From Candidatus Bathyarchaeota archaeon (GTDB lineage Archaea > Thermoproteota > Bathyarchaeia > TCS64): a DNA stretch of 7,840 bases. The stretch lies in NCBI GenBank assembly GCA_016867505.1, contig VGJH01000050.1, positions 1 through 7,840 of the forward strand, in the 5' to 3' direction. The notes under the pieces were generated by a model. The model made no database searches. It was not told the DNA's origin and worked only from the letters and a program-made list of their open reading frames with translations. The translations under genes were made by a program, and so were the position numbers. Of this stretch, positions 5,531-7,840 are shown one piece after another; positions within the stretch are counted from its first letter, which is position 1; each line of letters starts with the position of its first letter.

Positions 5531-6472
5531 TTAATTTGGTTCGACGACTATACCTTTACGTTCTTCTGGCTGAGTCATATCGATATCCATGTAGAAGTGA
5601 CTTGAGGGTCTACTCATATTTGCTGATAAGGTTCTCCCTTCTTTATCAACTGCAATACACTGGCAGGTACCGTCATTTAATGCATGTAACTCTTTAAACG
5701 CCTTAACTACTGCATTCTCTAGGCTTAACCCATCTTCAATATATTTTATAATCATTCTAGAAGTTAATCTTCTAATCGTTAGTTCACCTCTCCCTGTGCA
5801 AGCTACACCACCATATTTGTTATCACAGTAATTGCCTGCACCAATGACTGGAGTATCACCTAGTCTTCCAGGGAATTTCATAGAAGTTCCACTTGTCGAT
5901 ACTCCAACACAGATGTTACCCTTTTCATCCATACCAATCACATTTGTAGTTCCCTGATATTCATCTGCTAATTTTTTGTACCATTCATGAAGATTCAGTT
6001 CTTGAGCAGCTTTAACATAATACTCCTTATTTGGCCAATCATCGGGTAGACTTTTATAACCATCAAGTGCCATTGCCTTAGCTAAAGCCCTGCTTCTTTC
6101 AGTATGTAGTTCCCATTCCTTGAAACCTATTGCTTTAGCAAATCTGTGCGCGCCATCACCAACAAGAAAAGCATGTGGTGTACATTCCATAACCTTTCTA
6201 GCAATGCTGATGACATGACAATATTTAGACACAGCTCCAACAGCACCAGTCTTCATTGTTGCTCCATCCATGATCGATGCATCTAGTTCAATTACACCAA
6301 GAATGTTTGGACTTCCACCAACTCCTACATTACCGCTAGTTGGGCTTTCTTCAATGCTATTAACAGCGGCTTCAACCGCATCAATTATACTTCCACCTTT
6401 TTTTAAAACTTCAACTCCTCTAAATAGATGAGGTGCAGCGTTACTTGTTCCAATCAAAAAGGGTTTAATCAT
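5531..6472 (-). CDS. Ntn-hydrolase: glycosylasparaginase / isoaspartyl peptidase-type asparaginase
   Basis: This family (asparaginase_2) is made as a precursor that cleaves itself to expose a catalytic N-terminal Thr. Members hydrolyse N-acetylglucosaminyl-asparagine, isoaspartyl dipeptides or asparagine. The 313 residues contain GGSPNILGVIELDASIMDG (about 52-70), the autocleavage site at Gly174-Thr175 in YQGTTNVIGMDEKGN, and the substrate-binding Arg203 and Asp206 in FPGRLGDTPVIGAGNY, then CTGRGE. All key residues are present. The SPN and GxGNYCDNKYGG pattern resembles glycosylasparaginase more than plant-type isoaspartyl peptidase, but substrate is not certain. I chose ATG 6472 (MIKPFLIGTSNAA). 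A TTG at 6541 would add 23 hydrophobic residues that resemble a membrane segment, but that stretch contains a TATA-like box and is probably promoter. Confidence 0.9.
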   Translation of the reverse strand: MIKPFLIGTSNAAPHLFRGVEVLKKGGSIIDAVEAAVNSIEESPTSGNVGVGGSPNILGVIELDASIMDGATMKTGAVGAVSKYCHVISIARKVMECTPHAFLVGDGAHRFAKAIGFKEWELHTERSRALAKAMALDGYKSLPDDWPNKEYYVKAAQELNLHEWYKKLADEYQGTTNVIGMDEKGNICVGVSTSGTSMKFPGRLGDTPVIGAGNYCDNKYGGVACTGRGELTIRRLTSRMIIKYIEDGLSLENAVVKAFKELHALNDGTCQCIAVDKEGRTLSANMSRPSSHFYMDIDMTQPEERKGIVVEPN

Positions 6473-6502
6473 TTTTATACGGAAATAAAATACATAATAA
6501 GA

Positions 6503-6510
6503 TGTATAAA
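6503..6510 (-). promoter_or_regulatory. Putative TATA box of the asparaginase gene
   Basis: TTTATACA on the minus strand is centred about 35 bp before the ATG at 6472, predicting a leader of about 10 nt. Its presence inside the possible N-terminal extension argues for the shorter protein. Confidence 0.4.
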
Positions 6511-6736
6511 ATAGGAATAGGTGAATTAAACCGAAAATCAATTAATAAAGTCATTGTTATTATTTAATTATTCGTCTATTCTTATTAATAGGAAGGTTTT
6601 TCAGAGAAAAAAAATTTGAAGTTAACTTAAGAGTATTTCTGGATTTTTTTGAATTTACTAGATAAAAAGACAAGCTATAAGATAAGATTCAAAATGTTAA
6701 GTACAAAAAGTAACAAAATATTTAGTAGTTCTTTAA

Positions 6737-6750
6737 AATTTTATAAAATT
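6737..6750. repeat. 14-bp perfect A/T palindrome
   Basis: AATTTTATAAAATT reads the same on both strands and includes TTTTATAAAA, a symmetric TATA-like core about 75 bp before priL. In such AT-rich DNA it could be chance, or it could be a promoter element or binding site. Confidence 0.3.
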
Positions 6751-6784
6751 ATTTAAGGCTCTTTATCCATTTTACTAAAACTTC

Positions 6785-6792
6785 TAAAATAT
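6785..6792 (+). promoter_or_regulatory. Candidate TATA box of priL
   Basis: TAAAATAT is centred about 32 bp before the ATG at 6821, which predicts a transcript starting within a few bases of the start codon. No strong ribosome binding site is seen before the ATG. Confidence 0.35.
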
Positions 6793-6820
6793 GTTTGGTT
6801 ATCCTAATTAGTGGTCATTT

Positions 6821-7840
6821 ATGTTAGAGCGTGATGCTGCAAAATACCCTTTTCTAAAAGAAGCAGCAAAGTTAGTTGATGCTCTAAATATTCAATTAAA
6901 TGATTTAGCTGACCCTGTTTACTCTAAAGTATTAAACAGGGCAACAGAAAGAGTTACTGAAGCAATTCTTGAAGGTGTTGTCGAATCAAAACTTGATGAT
7001 TACATGACTGAACTGTTATCTTATCCTGTTGCTTCCATGCTTGTTAGTGTAAAAGGCGAATCTTTTCTTGATAGAAGATATGCTCTTGCGGAAGCTGTTA
7101 GAATTTACTTTTTACTCATGAAAGAAGACACTAAAACCTTATTTGAGATAGCTATAAATGAGTTTAACTGGGACCTTAAAGAAGCAAAAGAAAATTTTGA
7201 TGGCCAATCTTACACATTCAAATTATTTTTCAGCAACTATCTGCATAGTAGCAATAGCTTCCATGAAGATAAATGGAAATTAGTTAACCGAGTACTAAAA
7301 AATGGATACGTGTTGCTTCAACAGAATGAAGTAGCACGCTTAATCCAAGGCGAAGTTGAAATGTTAATCAAAGAACGTGTTTCAATAAGACCAAAATTTG
7401 ATTTACCTGAGCCAATTAAACAAAAATTAGATGAAATAACTAAAGTATTTGAAGAGAATAGACGAAAAATTGGTGCAGAAGACCTTCCTACGGAGGTTAT
7501 TCGTGAAGCATTCCCACCATGCATAAGATACTGTATGGAAGGACTGTTGTCAGGCCGTCGAGCTAGTCATATGGAAAGGTTTGCTTTAACAAGTTTCCTA
7601 ATCAATATTGGTATGCCAACCGAGAGTATAGTTGATTTATATGTCAGTGTAACTGATTTTGATGAATCCTTGACAAGGTATCAGATCGAACACATTGCTG
7701 GACTTAAGGGGAATAAAACCAGATATACACCACCTTTATGTGATACTCTAAGAACGCATGGAATTTGCCGTAATAAGGACAATATTTGTGAAAGAATAAA
7801 ACATCCTCTAAGTTATTATAGAAGAAAAGCAAGACTAATT
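6821..7840 (+). CDS. priL: DNA primase large subunit PriL, 3' end outside window
   Basis: PriL pairs with the catalytic PriS subunit to make RNA primers for replication; its C-terminal iron-sulfur domain supports initiation. The frame is open from ATG 6821 to the edge (340 residues). Signatures lie in the C-terminal part: FPPCIRYC (231-238), GRRASHMERFAL (245-256), PPLCDTLRTHGIC and CERIKHPLSYYRRK. The predicted 4Fe-4S ligands are Cys234, Cys307, Cys316 and Cys323 (spacings 72, 8 and 6), the archaeal/eukaryotic pattern; Cys238 is an extra nearby cysteine. The N-terminal 200 residues are helical and less conserved, with the start block YPFLKEAAK. Family proteins often end soon after HPLSYY, so little is probably missing. 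No priS gene is adjacent on the visible side. Confidence 0.93.
   Translation, partial: MLERDAAKYPFLKEAAKLVDALNIQLNDLADPVYSKVLNRATERVTEAILEGVVESKLDDYMTELLSYPVASMLVSVKGESFLDRRYALAEAVRIYFLLMKEDTKTLFEIAINEFNWDLKEAKENFDGQSYTFKLFFSNYLHSSNSFHEDKWKLVNRVLKNGYVLLQQNEVARLIQGEVEMLIKERVSIRPKFDLPEPIKQKLDEITKVFEENRRKIGAEDLPTEVIREAFPPCIRYCMEGLLSGRRASHMERFALTSFLINIGMPTESIVDLYVSVTDFDESLTRYQIEHIAGLKGNKTRYTPPLCDTLRTHGICRNKDNICERIKHPLSYYRRKARLI

Larger units (their letters stand above)
6473..6820. other. 348-bp gene-free spacer between divergent asparaginase and primase genes
   Basis: The spacer is very AT-rich, with no convincing gene. It holds the asparaginase TATA-like box (6503-6510), an A/T-only 14-bp palindrome (6737-6750), and a TATA-like TAAAATAT (6785-6792) ahead of priL. 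The longest ATG frame I noticed on the plus strand (from 6693) is only 20 codons of low-complexity sequence. No RNA gene was recognised. Confidence 0.5.

Noticed and set aside
6693..6755. 20-codon ATG frame upstream of priL
   Set aside because: The composition is low complexity and it has neither a ribosome site nor a credible promoter; consistent with chance in AT-rich DNA.
1..7840. CRISPR array, transposon, tRNA or rRNA genes
   Set aside because: I saw no regularly spaced repeats, transposase motifs, long terminal inverted repeats or tRNA/rRNA consensus segments on either strand.

Overview
This AT-rich 7.8-kb window is archaeal chromosomal DNA. The evidence is an Alba chromatin protein, an archaeo-eukaryotic primase large subunit (PriL) with its iron-sulfur cysteines, an Mvh/Frh-type (group 3) [NiFe]-hydrogenase, TATA-like boxes about 25 bp from start codons, and a mix of Shine-Dalgarno-led and apparently leaderless genes. 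The base composition and the hydrogenase with single scattered housekeeping genes would suit an uncultured, possibly Asgard-type, anaerobic lineage. That placement is inference: no rRNA or other taxonomic marker lies in the window.

Layout. Left part, minus strand: an overlapping pair encoding the hydrogenase small subunit (complete) and large subunit (first 345 residues; the gene runs off the left edge). Divergent from them, plus strand: hypC (hydrogenase maturation), a family I inorganic pyrophosphatase with a TTG start, and a class V PLP aminotransferase. The aminotransferase converges, with only 2 nt between stop codons, on a minus-strand DUF72 (YecE-like) TIM-barrel gene. Then come alba (plus), an Ntn-type glycosylasparaginase/isoaspartyl peptidase (minus) and, after a 348-bp gene-poor AT-rich gap, priL (plus), which leaves the window near its expected C-terminus.

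Functional links. The hydrogenase pair and hypC form a coherent neighbourhood: HypC helps insert the Fe(CN)2CO group into the large subunit encoded across the divergent promoter region. Partner genes (an MvhD-like subunit, heterodisulfide reductase subunits, or an F420-binding subunit) are not visible and would decide the electron acceptor. The remaining genes are mostly single-gene housekeeping units: pyrophosphate removal, amino-group transfer, asparagine/isoaspartyl hydrolysis, chromatin and replication priming.

Most notable points: the hydrogenase small subunit has Asp instead of Cys at the first proximal-cluster position (DSGC), and the large subunit has RLEGT instead of the usual RxEGH. 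There is a perfect 10-bp inverted repeat between the pyrophosphatase and aminotransferase genes. A hairpin follows an A-rich alba terminus that could, speculatively, allow a -1 frameshift extension. I found no transposon, CRISPR array, tRNA, rRNA or clearly novel multi-gene system.
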